Both the position numbers and the translations under genes were made by a program. Source: Rhizobium brockwellii (GTDB lineage: Bacteria > Pseudomonadota > Alphaproteobacteria > Rhizobiales > Rhizobiaceae). From it: a stretch of DNA of 64,000 nt. The notes under the pieces were generated by a model. The model was not told where the DNA came from. It worked only from the letters and a program-made list of their open reading frames with translations, and searched no databases. The stretch spans positions 3,778,001 to 3,842,000 of the forward strand of contig NZ_CP053439.1 in the NCBI RefSeq assembly GCF_000769405.2. The letters are read 5' to 3'. How positions within the stretch are numbered: the first letter of the stretch is position 1; every line of letters starts with the position of its first letter. Of the stretch, positions 63,461 through 64,000 are shown piece by piece.

Positions 63461-64000
63461 TCAGATCATGTAGCCGCCGGCGACCTCGATTGTCTGCGCA
63501 TTGATCCATGCGCTGTCGTCGGACGCGAGCATGGCGATGACGCGGCCGACATCCTCGGCTTCGCCGATACGGCCGAGAGCCGTCTGTGAGGCAAGCAACG
63601 CGGCGAATTCTGGGTTCTTGTCCAGCGCAGCGTCGGCAAGATTGGTGCGGATAGGACCGGGCGAGATAGCATTGGCGCGGATCCCGCGATCGCCGAACTC
63701 CTTCGCCTGATAGCGGGTCAACGTCTCAAGTCCGGACTTGAGGGCTGCATAGGGCGCAACACCTGCTGTTGCGACGCGAACGGAAGCGCTCGTTACATTG
63801 AGGATCACGCCGCCATCGACCATCAGCGGCAGCAAGGCCTGCGTCAGGAAGAACGGCCCTTTCAGGTGGACATTCATCAGAGCGTCGAACTGGCCCGTCG
63901 TCACCGTCTCCATGAGATTGAACATGCCGAAACCGGCATTGTTGACGAGGCAGTCAAACGTATTCCGGCCCCAATAAGTGGAAAGCAGCCGTTTCACCTC
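63461..64000 (-). CDS. Short-chain dehydrogenase/reductase (N-terminus beyond window)
   Basis: About 180 C-terminal residues of an SDR enzyme are visible. The frame is open to the window edge, so the N-terminal GxxxGxG cofactor motif is outside. Present are NNAG in CLVNNAGFGMFN, the catalytic Ser in NVTSASVRV and the Tyr-Lys pair in YAALKSGLE, then PGPIRTNLAD and a typical end GGYMI. It reduces or oxidises an alcohol/ketone with NAD(P)(H); the substrate is unknown. It is convergent with lysS. Confidence 0.88.
   Translation of the reverse strand, partial: EVKRLLSTYWGRNTFDCLVNNAGFGMFNLMETVTTGQFDALMNVHLKGPFFLTQALLPLMVDGGVILNVTSASVRVATAGVAPYAALKSGLETLTRYQAKEFGDRGIRANAISPGPIRTNLADAALDKNPEFAALLASQTALGRIGEAEDVGRVIAMLASDDSAWINAQTIEVAGGYMI

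Overview
The window is a gene-dense, GC-rich stretch of an alphaproteobacterial chromosome, most likely from Rhizobium or a close relative. The grounds are the gene families (aa3 oxidase subunit IV next to a three-gene pntAA-pntAB-pntB, DUF992, DUF1007, a type III PLP decarboxylase with a long leader), a CtrA-type TTAA-N7-TTAA box, and small palindromic intergenic repeats of the rhizobial kind. I see no tRNA, rRNA, insertion sequence, phage gene or CRISPR array. All genes look intact except the two cut by the window edges.

Layout. 1-9 kb: the end of an HWE-type sensor kinase, a DUF992 secreted protein, a proton-translocating transhydrogenase operon with an oxidase subunit IV gene, a FeeM-like N-acyltransferase with a CtrA box, and a large c-di-GMP phosphodiesterase. 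9-13.6 kb: a TRAP transporter whose permease genes and binding-protein gene converge on one bidirectional terminator, then a class-I amidotransferase hydrolase. 13.6-17.4 kb: a compact four-gene Ter-type stress cluster (TelA, TerD, an unrecognised helical protein, a VWA protein). 17.5-30.7 kb: regulators and metabolism, including lacI-hydroxyacid dehydrogenase, MarR, creatininase, a COG0523 metallochaperone coupled to a WD40 protein, cysE, a diguanylate cyclase, a serine hydrolase, and an ornithine/lysine decarboxylase behind a ~400-nt leader that fits the speF RNA. 30.8-42.7 kb: DUF1007-NicO metal transport, acetyltransferases, a DUF533/TerB-like protein, eda, CYTH and CHAD genes, a glyoxalase-fold gene behind a SoxR-type promoter, trhO, a CHASE4-GGDEF-EAL protein, a GH1 glucosidase and DoxX.

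42.8-54.3 kb is a sugar-catabolism island. A ribose-type ABC transporter with a divergent LacI regulator shares a double-operator promoter region; an epimerase-like protein and a Gfo/Idh/MocA dehydrogenase lie downstream; a second LacI gene heads lacI-xylB-xylA. 54.4-58.2 kb holds an EmrAB-type efflux pair controlled by a divergent TetR with palindromic operators. The end carries an AraC-GyrI regulator, TerC, gltX, lysS and a truncated short-chain dehydrogenase.

The most interesting parts are the TelA-TerD-unknown-VWA operon with its metal-binding-like acidic/His segments, the COG0523-WD40-GNAT unit, and several well-resolved regulatory sites (CtrA box, SoxR box, tandem LacI operators, TetR operators, putative speF RNA). 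All functional calls come from reading the sequence alone; no database search was run.
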